This document shows, piece after piece, positions 1 through 10,381 of a stretch of DNA of 64,000 nucleotides; the stretch's first letter is position 1, and every line of letters starts with the position of its first letter. Source of the DNA: Onthophagus taurus (Eukaryota; Arthropoda; Insecta; Coleoptera; Scarabaeidae); NCBI RefSeq assembly GCF_036711975.1, contig NC_091972.1:32183001-32247000 (forward strand), written 5' to 3'. The notes under the pieces are model-generated. The model searched no databases. It saw nothing but the letters and a program-made list of their open reading frames with translations, and was not told where the DNA came from. The translations under genes and the position numbers were made by a program.

Positions 1-332
1 TCTCTTTTAGGTTTTGGACATTGTAGATAATAATCAAGTTCAACCCCAATAGGACTTTTTTCATTGAATACAACTTTATTTATATCAGGTTTGTCATTAG
101 CAACCTCATTGTAACAATCTCAATACGATATGAAGATGGCGATCGAGTAGATAACACGCATGTTGTGGCTCTGATCGTTTATTAAATTAAAACAAGTTGT
201 GTCTTATCAAAAGTTCCCACTACACAAGTGATACCGCCTACTATTCTCTGTGTGATAGTGCAGTGCTTCAGATTGGCTCCCTTTCTTTTATTCTCAAATT
301 ATTTAATCTTAAATTTATAAATCTACCACATC

Positions 333-1010
333 ATGGTTTTATCGCGATCACAAACAACGGAGATAGAAGAAATTATTGTCAAGGCATTTCAAAAGAGGGA
401 AATCTTAGAACAGATTACTCTCGCAATTACGACCATGGTGGAAAAACAATTGCAAATTGTTATCAATAAGTATGAAGAAAAAATTAAGGTTTTAAATGCG
501 GAAGTGGTTGATTTGAGAAAGGAGAATGGTGAGATAAGGATGGAATGTGCCAAAAAAGTTGACGAGTTGGAGCAATACAGTCGCAGGAATAATGTACGTC
601 TCTTCGGAGTCGAGGAGAACGACAAAGAAGATGTTGTCTCTCTTGTGACGGATATTTTCTTTAAACATATGGCTATCAACATAACACCAGCTGATATTGA
701 TAGGTGTCATCGAACTGGTAAAAAAACTATTTTGTCAAGCGAGACGGAAAATGATTCCTCTACCAAGAAACAGGGAAGAGCGCGTCCTATTTTAATTAAG
801 TTTTTGGGATACGGAAGTAAGAGGGAGGTGCTACGTGGAAAGAAAGGACTGAAGGGGACGTTGTACAGTGTTACCGAGGACCTTACCCGCGACCGATTAA
901 TTCGTATGAAAGCGCTCAAAGATAAGTATGGAAAGTTGAATGTTTGGTCGATCGACGGAACGCTTTTTTATAAGGATAAATGTGGTAAAAGAAATAGGTG
1001 CACTATGTAG
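333..1010 (+). CDS. LINE ORF1 protein (coiled coil plus L1-type RNA-binding domain)
   Basis: A 225-residue ORF1 protein beginning at a true ATG. Residues about 10-90 are charged and heptad-like (repeated E/K with regular I/L/V), fitting a trimerising coiled coil. The segment starting NNVRLFGVEEN (about residue 88) resembles the RRM-like and C-terminal domains of Transposase_22 ORF1 proteins, including an RARPILIKF strand and a basic C-terminus ending KCGKRNRC. In this family ORF1 coats the element RNA and acts as a nucleic-acid chaperone in the ribonucleoprotein. It lies 265 bp upstream of ORF2 with a T-rich spacer, so ORF2 would need reinitiation or another mode of translation. No stop or frameshift interrupts it. 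Confidence 0.85.
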   Translation: MVLSRSQTTEIEEIIVKAFQKREILEQITLAITTMVEKQLQIVINKYEEKIKVLNAEVVDLRKENGEIRMECAKKVDELEQYSRRNNVRLFGVEENDKEDVVSLVTDIFFKHMAINITPADIDRCHRTGKKTILSSETENDSSTKKQGRARPILIKFLGYGSKREVLRGKKGLKGTLYSVTEDLTRDRLIRMKALKDKYGKLNVWSIDGTLFYKDKCGKRNRCTM

Positions 1011-1275
1011 CAAACTGTAATTATTGTTTGTTATGAATTTATTTAATTTTTAGCCACAAACATGTAACACATGCATTATCTCATTTCTTTTGGATATATA
1101 TATTTTTTTTCATTACTATTGCTGTTACTCTTTATTTTCTATTTTTTTAAAATTTCTTTTCGTTTACTTATTTGATTGATTTTTGTTTTTTTTTTTTTTG
1201 TTTGTTTTGTTTACTTTTTGAATTGTTCATTCATTGGCTTTAACTGTTTTTTCTTATACTCTTTCTCTATACGGT

Positions 1276-4062
1276 ATGGCGTGCAATTTTCTAAAGATTA
1301 TACATTTAAATATCAGATCATTGCGATCAAAAATTGAAGATTTGAGGACGTTGATTGCTGATACTAATGTGGATGTGTTGGCCTTGTCTGAAACCTGGCT
1401 ACAGGATAATGACACTTTTCATGTGGATGGATATAATGTGATACGCAGAGATCGGGGGTCGAGAGGTGGCGGAATTTGTTTTGTTTTACGTGATTTTTTG
1501 GAGTTCTCCATTATTCCGTCTTCTTTCGAGATTGAGCAGTTGTGGATAAAAGTCCGTTTTGGTTGCGAGTGTCTGTGTGTTGGATGTGTGTATAAGCCTC
1601 CCGCTGTTTATTACAGAGGATTTCTGGATGAATTTGAGAATTCGGTTGTAAGTTGTCTGAGCTTTACTGATCGAATTATATGTTGCGGTGATTTTAATGT
1701 TAATTTAATCAATATGGATAATTGCGATAGTGAGTATCTGTTGAATTTGCTAAATTCCCTTGGAGGTCAACAATTGATTGATGTACCTACAAGAATTACT
1801 TTTGGAACGGCTTCTCTGATAGACTTGTTGATAACGTTCGAAAAGACTCTGGTTCTACGCAGTGGAGTGCTCCCGTGCAATTTGTCTGATCATGATATGG
1901 TATTTTGCGATGTTGGTGTGAATGTAGGTAGACAATCTCCAGTGTTTAAGTCTCTACGACTATTAAGGCGTATTGATAGTGTATCTTTTCTGCATGATTT
2001 ACAATCAGTTCCATTCAATTTTATATTTTATCTAACTGATATTAACGACAAGGTCTCATTCTTTACACAAGCCTTAATTGATTTATTTGATATTCACGCT
2101 CCAATAAAGCAATGTCGATTTACCAAGCCTCCCGCACCCTGGATGACTGATAATATTAGATTAATGATTAAGTTGAGAAATGAAGCTAAAACCAAGTTTA
2201 GACATACGGGCAGGCCGGCTCATTGGGAATATTATAAGACCCTTCGTAATCTCACTACTGCAGCTATAAGGAATGAAAAGCGAGCTTATTTTGGTTCTAT
2301 TGCTGCTACGGGCAATACCAAACAGATGTGGAATAACTTGAAAACTTTGAACTTAAAACCAATTAAAAAATCTTGTCTACCTTTAAATTTAAAACATCCT
2401 GATCTGATTAATAATTATTTTGTAGGCAGTGTAAATGACATTATTAAAGATTTACAGGCTTCTGACCTTGATCTGTACAGTTCTCCTATTTATGGTAGTC
2501 AGTTTTCATTTAAGACTGTGGAGATCTCTCTGGTTTTTGACGTGATTGCATCTATTACATCTTCTGCTATTGGTACTGATGGAATTTCCATTGAGATGAT
2601 CAAACTGTGTTGCCCCACCATTTTGCCATATTTAACCCACCTACTCAATTGTTGTTTAGTTGACCATGTCTTTCCCTTGGAATGGAAACGCGCAGAGGTT
2701 ATTCCTCTGCTCAAAAAGGATAACCCACGTGAGTATAGTGACTTGCGACCAATAAGTATTCTCCCTGTTCTTTCTAAAGTTTTAGAAAAGGTTATGAAAG
2801 CTCAATTGGTGGAGTATATGGAGACCAATAGTTTGCTCCCTTCAGAACAATCGGGTTTTCGATGTGGGTATAGTTGCACAACATCAATGTTAAATCTAAC
2901 TGATGATATATTGTCCGCTGTTGACGTGGGAGAGAGTACTGCTGTGGTTTTTTTAGACTATTCAAAAGCATTTGACACTGTTAACCACACCATTTTGAGC
3001 AAACTACTTCGTTATCTGGGTTTTGGTGAAGGCGCAGTAACACTATTGAGTAGCTATCTTAGTGATCGCACACAGAGGGTGAAAATTGATGATGCCATCT
3101 CTGGTGAACTCGCACTTTGTAATGGTGTTCCCCAAGGATCTGTGCTGGGACCTATTTTATTTTCTATCTATACGTCACAATTTAATAAATTTATTAAATT
3201 CTGTAAAATGAGTACATATGCGGATGATACCCAGCTTTACGCTTCATACGCGACAGCGGGCAGTGGTATTGCCGAGGCTGGTATTAGCGGTGACCTTGAT
3301 ACGATTTTTGAATTAGCAACATACCACCAGCTTAAAATAAATCCTGACAAATCTATGTGGATGAGTTTTAATGGGCAACAGCGCAACCCTACTTCGCACT
3401 TAGCCATTAAGATGAATAACACCTTAATTAAAAAGGTCTCTGAAGCTAAGTGTCTTGGTATGATTTTAGATACTAGCTTAAGATTTAGAAAACAAATTCA
3501 AACATATATTCAGAGATCATATTTTTTTTTGCGTCGGCTGTACCCGCATCGTTCATGTTTACCTTTGAAATTAAAAGTGCTCCTCTGTGATATGTTTGTT
3601 CTTTCACAATTTAATTATATGTCTGCTGTATATCATAGGGCTATAGATGCAGTCACGTCACGAACTATACAAAAGGTTCAGAATAGTTGCCTCAGATTCA
3701 TTTATGGGATTCGCAAATTTGATAGAGTTTCTTATAAACTTAAGGATGCTGGGTGGCTGAACATGAGCTCTCGACGGGAGTTTCATAGTTTGTCTCTCTA
3801 TCATAGAATCGTTACCTCTGGAGTCCCGGAGTACCTGCATAATAAAATTAAATATAAACCACAGTGCGGGGGAAGTCAGACAAGGTCAGGTATTAGTTTC
3901 TATCCTCCAAAACATAGAACATCACTTTTTCAAAGGTCATTTACATATCATGTTTATAAATCGTATGGAAGCTTGCCACATGCACTACGTCAACTGAAAT
4001 ATGACCAATTTCGAATAAAATTGAGGAATATGATTTTTCAGCAGTCAACGGGTCTTGTCTGA
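1276..4062 (+). CDS. LINE ORF2: AP-like endonuclease and reverse transcriptase
   Basis: About 928 residues from ATG 1276. The open frame extends upstream to a TTG at 1234, but 1276 is the first ATG and directly precedes the conserved start of the endonuclease. The N-terminal endonuclease shows LNIRSL, SETWL, GDFNVNL and SDHDMV blocks, including the catalytic Asp-Asn and Asp-His residues. The reverse transcriptase follows with RPISILPVLSK, FLDYSKAFDTVN, NGVPQGSVLGP and the YADD catalytic motif at about residue 648, then a thumb/C-terminal region with no RNase H. It would nick target DNA and copy the element RNA by target-primed reverse transcription. All key residues are present, so this copy could be active. 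Confidence 0.92.
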   Translation: MACNFLKIIHLNIRSLRSKIEDLRTLIADTNVDVLALSETWLQDNDTFHVDGYNVIRRDRGSRGGGICFVLRDFLEFSIIPSSFEIEQLWIKVRFGCECLCVGCVYKPPAVYYRGFLDEFENSVVSCLSFTDRIICCGDFNVNLINMDNCDSEYLLNLLNSLGGQQLIDVPTRITFGTASLIDLLITFEKTLVLRSGVLPCNLSDHDMVFCDVGVNVGRQSPVFKSLRLLRRIDSVSFLHDLQSVPFNFIFYLTDINDKVSFFTQALIDLFDIHAPIKQCRFTKPPAPWMTDNIRLMIKLRNEAKTKFRHTGRPAHWEYYKTLRNLTTAAIRNEKRAYFGSIAATGNTKQMWNNLKTLNLKPIKKSCLPLNLKHPDLINNYFVGSVNDIIKDLQASDLDLYSSPIYGSQFSFKTVEISLVFDVIASITSSAIGTDGISIEMIKLCCPTILPYLTHLLNCCLVDHVFPLEWKRAEVIPLLKKDNPREYSDLRPISILPVLSKVLEKVMKAQLVEYMETNSLLPSEQSGFRCGYSCTTSMLNLTDDILSAVDVGESTAVVFLDYSKAFDTVNHTILSKLLRYLGFGEGAVTLLSSYLSDRTQRVKIDDAISGELALCNGVPQGSVLGPILFSIYTSQFNKFIKFCKMSTYADDTQLYASYATAGSGIAEAGISGDLDTIFELATYHQLKINPDKSMWMSFNGQQRNPTSHLAIKMNNTLIKKVSEAKCLGMILDTSLRFRKQIQTYIQRSYFFLRRLYPHRSCLPLKLKVLLCDMFVLSQFNYMSAVYHRAIDAVTSRTIQKVQNSCLRFIYGIRKFDRVSYKLKDAGWLNMSSRREFHSLSLYHRIVTSGVPEYLHNKIKYKPQCGGSQTRSGISFYPPKHRTSLFQRSFTYHVYKSYGSLPHALRQLKYDQFRIKLRNMIFQQSTGLV

Positions 4063-4437
4063 TGTTTGTTATTCTTTGTTTCTCTGTGATTTTTTTGTGA
4101 CCTTATTCTTATTGATATAAAATCATAGTTACGATGTTAACAGTTAAGCCATCAGTTATTACACTGAGTCTTTTTTTAATTTTCATTATTATTATTTTTT
4201 TTCTTTTTTTGCTCCTCATTTCTTTTTTTTTTCTCTTTCATTTAATTTACGTTTGGGTCTTTTGGGCCCTTTCATTTAATTTAATTATGTTTAAATTTAG
4301 ATTTGATATGATGCGGGTGATACTGTATTAATGATTTCAAGATTTTGCCTTTGTTTTTTTTTCTTTTTATTTGTTATAATTCATAGAATTTTTTTTTTTT
4401 ATTTTACGGTTGGATAGAACAGACTATTCTGGATCCC

Positions 4438-4509
4438 GCCGTTTGATCTCCATACATTATGTATATATTTGTATTGTAGTTTCTTTTTTGTAATGGAGAC
4501 AATAAAGTC

Positions 4510-4553
<44 letters not shown>
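4438..4553 (+). repeat. LINE 3' end with (TTA)n tail
   Basis: Terminal 3' UTR segment (from gccgtttgatc) ending in AATAAAG-like sequence and about 14 TTA/ATT units. Positions 4438-4520 match 61256-61338 without a visible difference, identifying the latter as a truncated copy of this family. Similar ATT-rich LINE tails occur at 21236-21313 and 50560-50622. Confidence 0.85.
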
Positions 4554-4557
<4 letters not shown>

Positions 4558-4654
4558 AAATCTCTTGTTGCAGTTTCGTGTAGCTTTCTCTCTTCGCTTG
4601 TAATTCGTCGTTACATTCATTACTAACAGAACTGACGCTGTTATCACTTTCGAT

Positions 4655-5391
4655 TATTAATTAAAGTATCCTCTTTTTAATGCAAAAAGCAGTTTTGAAA
4701 AATCACTTTCAGTTCTTCAGAAATAAATTTTTGAAATGATCGACAATTTTTTCGAATTTTGCAATTTTCGCCGATTAAGTTTTAAAAATTCGTATAAAAT
4801 CCATTTCTTGGAATATGAGTATGAAAATGTTCCAAAGTGTTAGCAAAGGCGTTGTCTTTCCAATAAATCAACACGTTTTAAAAAATTACTTTTAGTTTTT
4901 GAGAAAACAATAATTGAAGTTTTGATAAAATTTTCGATGTTGCAATTTTCATCGATAACATGCAAAATTCGGTATAAAATTAATTTTTTAAAGGATCTTT
5001 GTGGAAATATCACCAATTATTAACTAAAGTATCTTCTTGTTAGTGCAACAAGCCGTTTTGAAAAATCGCTTTTAGTTTTTGAGAAATAAATTTTTTAAAT
5101 GATCGACAATTTGTCGAATTTTGCAATTTTCGCCGATTAAGTTTTAAAAATTCGTATAAAATCCATTTCTTGCAATATGAGTATGAAAATTTCCCAAAAT
5201 GTTAATAAAAGTGTTCTCTTTCTAATGAACCAACACGCTTTGAAAAATAACTTTTAGTTTTTGAAAAAACTATATTTGAAGTTTTGATAAAATTTTCGAT
5301 GTTGCACTTTTCATCGATAACATGTAAAATTCGCTAAAAAATTTATTTCTTGAAGGATCCTTGTGGAAATATCGCCAATTATTAATTAAAG
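4655..5391. repeat. Dimeric satellite array (361-bp unit) inside hAT copy 1
   Basis: About two tandem units with a period near 361 bp. Each unit consists of two diverged half-repeats of about 180 bp: half A contains aattttcgccgattaag and half B contains ttttcgatgttgca. Both halves share a box resembling cgttttgaaaaatcactttt followed by agtt(c/t)ttgaga. The array begins and ends at attaattaaa and is flanked on both sides by hAT transposase-derived sequence. The same array occurs at 10770-11802 and 44345-45010. Confidence 0.85.
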
Positions 5392-5559
5392 AGTTGCTTC
5401 GTTAGTTAAGTCAACATCAAAAAAGTTCATTTTGTATCTTGGATCCAAATAAGTTGACATATCTTATTAGCTTTCTTATTAATTTCATTTTTATTCAAAT
5501 ATCGCAATAATGTGGCAATATAGGGTATCACTTCAGAAATGCTCCAGAAATTATAACCA

Positions 5560-5640
5560 TAATAGCCGGATAGATATGCCGGATAACCGGATATCCAGCC
5601 GAAGGAAATGCCGAATATCCGGTATCCGGCTTTTCGCAGA
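5560..5640. repeat. TATCCGG-rich palindromic cluster in hAT 3' region
   Basis: Short run of overlapping ccggata / tatccgg words in both orientations just inside the hAT right terminus. The same kind of cluster is near the other terminus of copy 2 (10395-10490) and a remnant is at 45015-45040. It is a subterminal feature of the hAT family; clustered inverted words are typical of transposase-binding regions, but no binding is shown here. Confidence 0.5.
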
Positions 5641-5776
5641 ATCACTATCCGTTCCATCACTAGTCCTTACTTTCCGTAAATTAATCTTTACTTATTTCAA
5701 AAACTAATTGAGATATCACCATGAAATAAAAAGCAGTTTTTAATTATTAAATTAATTATTTATTATTAATTAATCG

Positions 5777-6000
5777 TTAGTGCAATCTGATTCGTTTTTA
5801 TTAATGCATCGAACTCTGCTGCAGAAAGTTGGATCGCAATCTAGAAATAATTAAAAGCCTAACTTGTTAAAATGATTTCTTACAAATTCATTAGATTAAA
5901 ACATTTCATACCTTGTTTTGGAATGCACTTATCGCAGCATATACGTGGTTGGAAAACTTGATCTATAGTACAATTTTCTTTCGATTCTTCGACTTACTTT
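5777..6000 (-). pseudogene. Decayed copy of the two-domain cysteine-rich peptide gene
   Basis: Closely similar to parts of the gene at 12757-13301: the second-domain exon (about 5777-5845), the intron (about 5846-5910) and part of the first-domain exon (about 5912-5975). Relative to the intact gene it lacks about 15 bp that encode a DETKC-like segment, removing one cysteine. The first exon breaks off after about 5975, so signal peptide and start codon are missing. The flanking block at 5663-5760 also matches 12498-12600, so this is a segmental duplicate that afterwards received the hAT copy. Confidence 0.75.
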
Positions 6001-6049
6001 ACAATTGCAACCACTTGATATATCGATAAATACATCAGTTTAATAAATC

Positions 6050-6332
6050 AAGTGTATATGAGAGAGGAATGGAACAAATGGGTGATGGATGAAACCCAAC
6101 GTGAATTCACGCCAAAGAGAGTTTTAAAACGACCTAAACAATCAAACAAGTGTGTCAGGGGATAAAACAGTCGTGGTATAGAGTAAGAGAAGAATTTAAA
6201 TCTTTTAAAAAATTCGGCATAAGTAACACTCTCGATGGCAGTGAAGGCCATCTTATATATGAAGAAGACAACGATGACCACGAAGAGGAAGAAAAAGAAG
6301 AAAGTTCAGGTGACGATTTTCAGGAATTTTAA
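6050..6332 (+). pseudogene. pogo/Tigger-like transposase C-terminal fragment
   Basis: Two frames joined by a frameshift resemble the end of a DDE_1 (pogo/Tigger) transposase. A WVMDETQREFTPKRVLKRP segment is followed by a KSFKKFGISNTLDGSEGHL block and a very acidic tail ending DDFQEF and a stop at 6332. The form 'SFKK.GISN.LDGSED' followed by acid residues is characteristic of the C-terminus of that family. An in-frame stop after CVRG and the missing catalytic core show that it is dead. No terminal inverted repeat was found beside it. Confidence 0.6.
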
Positions 6333-8059
6333 AGATACTTCGGTTTTATAAACAAGAATTTCCTGGTAGTCTGGTATGGGAATCTAATAATGGTAGATGA
6401 TGGTAAAAACGTTTTTTTTAATAACATATTTAAAAATTAAAGTACGTCTGTAAAATACGGGGAATTATATCTGAACTACACAGCTATTCGCATGATGTCA
6501 GCGGCTAAAGAAAGTTAAGACATCGCAAGAGTATTAAAACCGAAAAGCTATTAAAACGAAGAGATACTATAGACAAAAGAATTTCCACTATGTAATGTAC
6601 ATATACGAAGCATTACGCCACCACGCTATACGTCTCCTTGCACTATCTTATCACACTGTCACTACTTCATGCACTTCCACACGCTACTTTTTACTTCTTC
6701 TTAACTCCACTGCCGTTGTATTGTCATCGTACACCATATATCAGTCTTCAACTTTCCTTTCGATCCCACCCATTCCACACTTAACCTAACAGTTTGCAAC
6801 TCTACTTTGTAGTTGTAGCTGTGTGCACTATTTGGATCGCACACTTTCTCACCACACTTCCTCAGGACAACGCCGCCATCGCAGCAAAGATTCCTTTCTT
6901 TCCTTTGGACCCACCTGTATACAATGCGTAACATCTTCTCCCTTCAGTCTTTTCACTTTACTACCCACCTCGCTTTCCCATTTTTCTCCCTCAGATTCTA
7001 TAATCTGTACCTCCGTCGGCACCGTCAGATAGCCCTTAGTTGTTTACAGCGGGAAAGGTCTCTGCTGTCATCAGACTCTCACACATATGACTCTTACCAC
7101 TACTAGTATCTTCGTTCTCCTACTTACACACTAATCCTTCTTGGTACTACCCCCACTTCTAACACATCCCTTCGATAATTTCGGTTAATTAAAAAAGTAT
7201 TTATCGCACATATAAGATACTTTGATCACTCCATTTTGACTCTTAATTTCCCTACCAATTCATTCAATATCTGTACTGTACTTCTTCCTCTCCTGCACCT
7301 AAACTGGCCTTCACACAGCTAATCCTCTCTTTCCACATATACTAACAACTAACCAGGATAATAGCTATGTAACAAACTGTAATTACCTAAACCTTCCGAT
7401 AACAATAGGTACCAAGAGTGAACTCCTCACGCCCCGAAAAAATCCGAGACTAGAGACCTCAAACTCCAAGGAGGATCCTCCAAAAATTAGGATGAGCGAT
7501 ACATTGCAGGATGTATCCCTGGATGAGTATCACTGAAAAGCGTCAAACGATAAACATAATCGCTTTCGTCTGGGTAAATAGGCTACATGATACATTTTTA
7601 AGAACCTCCTCCGTTAATTAATCTCCTTGATGGTGGGGGGAGGGTGGGACGTCAGAATATGACAATTTTTTTAAGAACCTCCTCTCCTTGAAACCTTTTT
7701 TTGATACTCAAGGTCAATGCTATTGTTACTAGGTGGGAATTAAAATTGTTTCAGTAAAATTATTAAAGAATGTTAGGCGTTATCTTATCATAACCGCATG
7801 GCAAAGTTATTTGCGTTTTAGTCAAATTATTAAAGAATGTTATGCAGAAACAATTCCAAAATTGCTTACGTTAGTTGGCGTTATCTTAGCATAACCGCAT
7901 AACTCTCCTCGAACGAATCCCCCAAAAAATTTACCAAAAAACTTGAACCGGCGTTCTAGGAGGAGGTTCTTGAATCGGCAAATACCTGCTACTATCATGT
8001 ATCATACACATTTTAAGCACTACCATTATCTACCCAATAATGTCTTACGCTATTCAAAT
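6333..8059. other. Unassigned non-coding stretch with a possible fold-back repeat
   Basis: No gene recognised. 6600-7330 is pyrimidine-rich (C/T/A) sequence with only short chance open frames. 7582-8010 has imperfect inverted ends (aagaacctcctcc near 7602-7614 against ggaggaggttctt near 7956-7970) and an internal direct repeat of a gcgttatctta(t/g)cataaccgc segment at about 7776 and 7878. This could be a small fold-back element but I cannot define its borders. Confidence 0.4.
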
Positions 8060-8260
8060 CCGCAAAGACACAAACAAAACTAAGAATATGTTAAGAGTAA
8101 TAGAAATGAAGCCCTGAGGACGATCTTAGGAAAGATCAAATGGGACAGAATCAAGAACTCCGACATCAAAGCTAATACGTTGTTCAAAACATGGGAAATA
8201 TAGCACAATATATTTTAACACAGAGATGGAGAGACAGTTGGCAGGGGTGGAAAAAGGCCC
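8060..8260 (+). mobile_element. LINE reverse transcriptase C-terminal fragment
   Basis: The plus strand encodes a degenerate EMKALRTILGKIKWDRIKNS-DIK stretch, the characteristic 'EMK.LR...G....DRIRN.DIR' block downstream of the RT in many insect LINEs. Only this block is visible; stops occur on both sides. Confidence 0.55.
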
Positions 8261-8473
8261 CCGAGTATTATCTCGGAGAAGAGTATTCTCGTCGGGTCCA
8301 CTCTTTATAGAAGCCTTGTAACGTGGTTACGTGTTAAAGACAACGATGGAAATGGGTGACGGAATGAAAAATAAAATAAATAAAACTCGTTCATTTAACT
8401 TAAATTTATCTATTAAATAAATTGAAAAAAAACAGATTAAAAAAAAAATTAACTAAATCAAAATCTCTATTAC

Positions 8474-9135
8474 AGTAAAACCTCTATATAACGGACTAAT
8501 ACGGAGGAGGGGATGTCCGTTATAGCCGAAAGTCCGTTATATAGAAAAACAGTCCCGAACACGTTTTTTCTGTTATAAGGCAAATATGAAACTTTAATAC
8601 TTACCACAATTGAGGGTTATTCCAAGACCAAGAAGAGGTATATAATGTTAATTGTTTGCTATTAAATATAAAATGAATGAACATATGTCTTATATATTTT
8701 TTTATTTATATTCCTATACATATTAGTAAAACGAAAAACGTTACTTCTGATATGTGTATACTCTGGTTATAAAATGATATTATGTACTAGATGTCGAAGC
8801 GCTTGTGGTTGGCAATGCTTTTAAAAAAAACAAACAAGTTTTGTTTGCACTTTTGAAGTTTGTTGTTCTTTTATGATCCACTTCCTAAAATTACGGAAAT
8901 GTGCATAATATAATTGCATTTCTTTATTTGATGAATCATCTATAAATGTTATTAAATCGTCGAGATGCGATCTGATCGTTGACAATTTTATCTTTGGGAA
9001 TCTTTCATTTTCCTCACTATCCTCGCTTTCAAGCTCGTTATCCACCATCATCACTTCATCAGCTATTTCATGTTCCGTCATAATATGATAACCAGGATCA
9101 CCTTCATCAAAATTGATTAGAATTTCAAATTGATG
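8474..9135 (-). mobile_element. Tigger/pogo element 3' end with terminal inverted repeat
   Basis: Begins after a TA dinucleotide with cagtaaaacctctatataac, a Tigger-type terminal inverted repeat, and shows an internal echo (gtccgttatatag) near 8530. The minus-strand open frame at about 9081-8821 (86 residues) resembles the C-terminal tail of a pogo-type transposase: a TEHEIADEV start, an acidic ESEDSEENE stretch, and a helix-like LDDLITFIDDSSNKEM. The catalytic domain is absent; the element is truncated near 9135, where a LINE fragment begins. Confidence 0.65.
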
Positions 9136-9139
9136 TCAG

Positions 9140-9890
9140 AGTTGGTCGCTGCAGCACTCCCAGTCATCATAAAGTTCTTTCCAACAACTGAAAAACTGCT
9201 CTAGTTGTGAATCTACACTCAATATAACCATTTTCTGACTCATTCAGTATTTGATTTTTGTAAATGTAGCTTTTAAGTCTCATCAGTACTATCTTTTCAA
9301 AAACCTTTGCGACAGTAGGTAATAAAGCGATTGGCCTATAATTCGAAAAGTATAGTACACTGGCCTTACTAAGGTTCTTTTCAGGTAGTGTGGATAAGTT
9401 GCCGAACCAAATGACAGGTTTATAATATTACTTAAAGGTTCAACAAGATAATCGACGCAAGCTTTTAGAACAGAGACCGAAACTTCGTCGTAACCAACTG
9501 CAGACGTATTATTTAAAGATAGTATGACAGATTCACTTCACTCGGATCAGTCAGATAAAACGTAAATGATCTCTTTAAGTCAATATTTGTTTTAATAGTG
9601 TTGTGAAGTTGTAGATTAATCATTTTACCAGCAGCTATATTGGCAAAATAAATATTTATTGCATTCAACAGTTCTTCATTGCTTTTGTAGTTGTATTGAA
9701 AATCATATAAATCGAGATCTTCAGATCGCTTACTTTGTTTGAGAGTATTGATGGTATTCCATGTAGCCCTTACTTTACTTTTAGCTGTTTCTCTAAAATT
9801 AGTAAAAACATTTCTTTTTGATATCGCTATTTCGTTTCGAACATGTTTGCAGTAAATATTGTATTATCAACTTTACCCATTAACATTCCG
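9140..9890 (-). mobile_element. Jockey-like LINE RT fragment
   Basis: Degenerate minus-strand coding sequence. Recognisable blocks are a linker (SDLDLYDFQYNY), SAVGYDEVSVSVLKAC (the 'S.G.D.I....LK' block before the RT palm), a YLKRTLVRPVY region and RPIALLPTVAKVFEKI after a frameshift. Several stops and frameshifts make it a fossil. Confidence 0.6.
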
Positions 9891-9949
9891 TCATATAGTT
9901 GTTTAGACGTGTTTTGTTTTTTAACCATTTATTAATAGGCGATTTAACA

Positions 9950-10381
9950 TTCATGTTAAAGGATAATGGCCAAGAATAGGAAAGAAAGAATTTTGACGAG
10001 AAGATGGAAGAAATGAAGAAGAGGATTGAGAAAAGGATATCAGGAGCGATGAAGATCTGGAAAGAAGTAAGTAGGGGATAAAGAGTATGAACGGTGAAGG
10101 GGTGCGGGAAGCAAAGAAGGTCTGGTTGGTAAACTGGTAAGGGACAAGATCGGGGAGCAGGATATAACGATACGAGAACCAGCCATGGTGTGGCGTAAGA
10201 TACTCTATAATGACTCGGAGAGATGAGCGAGGGGGTGATGTTACAACAGCTTTGAGGTAAAAACATGGAGTATTCAAGACTGGCAGAAGGGAAAGGGGAG
10301 TAGTAAATTATGTCATGGAAGTATCAGCGAGAGTGAGGTGGGAGATTACAAAGCTTGGAAGGGTATACATTGGGTTGTCGT
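9950..10381 (+). pseudogene. R1/I-type LINE ORF1, 5' part (interrupted by hAT copy 2)
   Basis: Purine-rich plus-strand sequence with a lysine/glutamate-rich EEMKKRIEKRISGAMKIW segment and, in shifted frames, a region ending GRVYIGLSS across the hAT target site. Deleting the hAT at 10382-12023 and one copy of its 8-bp target duplication joins this frame to the zinc-knuckle part at 12024-12350. The order (charged N-terminal region, 'vyiG....v.dfi.v.RC..C') fits ORF1 of R1/TRAS/I-like LINEs. Frameshifts upstream show it was already decaying. Confidence 0.55.

Larger units (their letters stand above)
132..4553 (+). mobile_element. Full-length two-ORF LINE (CR1/Jockey-type non-LTR retrotransposon)
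   Basis: Autonomous-looking non-LTR retrotransposon with 5' UTR, ORF1 (333-1010), ORF2 (1276-4062), 3' UTR and a (TTA)n tail. Its borders follow from the paralogous empty site at 10651-10670: the host hAT reads caatacgatatataaaatc there, while here caatacgatat is followed by the LINE and tatataaaatc resumes after the tail. Target duplication is at most about 3 bp (tat), blurred by the repeat tail. Both ORFs are open, so the copy is young compared with the other LINE fragments here. A 95-bp 3'-end copy of the same family lies at 61256-61350, and a diverged relative on the minus strand at 59650-61930. Clade assignment rests on an ORF2 with endonuclease and RT but no RNase H. Confidence 0.9.
1..5662 (-). 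mobile_element. hAT DNA transposon, copy 1 (left end off-window, split by a LINE)
   Basis: Decayed hAT transposon read on the minus strand. Positions 1-131 and 4554-5662 align with the uninterrupted copy at 10382-12023. The 1-131 part encodes the C-terminal dimerisation region of a hAT transposase (an ELD-YYLQ-like stretch). Minus-strand 5470-5410 holds the hAT block YLDPRYKMNFF in a different frame from the longest open stretch, so the gene is frameshifted. The right terminal inverted repeat ends at 5662 (plus strand ccatcacta), followed by gtccttac. That flank is paralogous to gtctttac at 12498-12505, where no element sits, which marks the insertion boundary. Between the two transposase pieces lies a satellite array (4655-5391). 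No intact transposase remains. Confidence 0.8.

Noticed and set aside
1234-1275. Upstream extension of LINE ORF2 from a TTG
   Set aside because: Non-ATG start; the ATG at 1276 directly precedes the conserved endonuclease start.
6595-7106. Cluster of overlapping 60-77 codon frames
   Set aside because: Pyrimidine-rich tract with frames on both strands; no domain or splice pattern.
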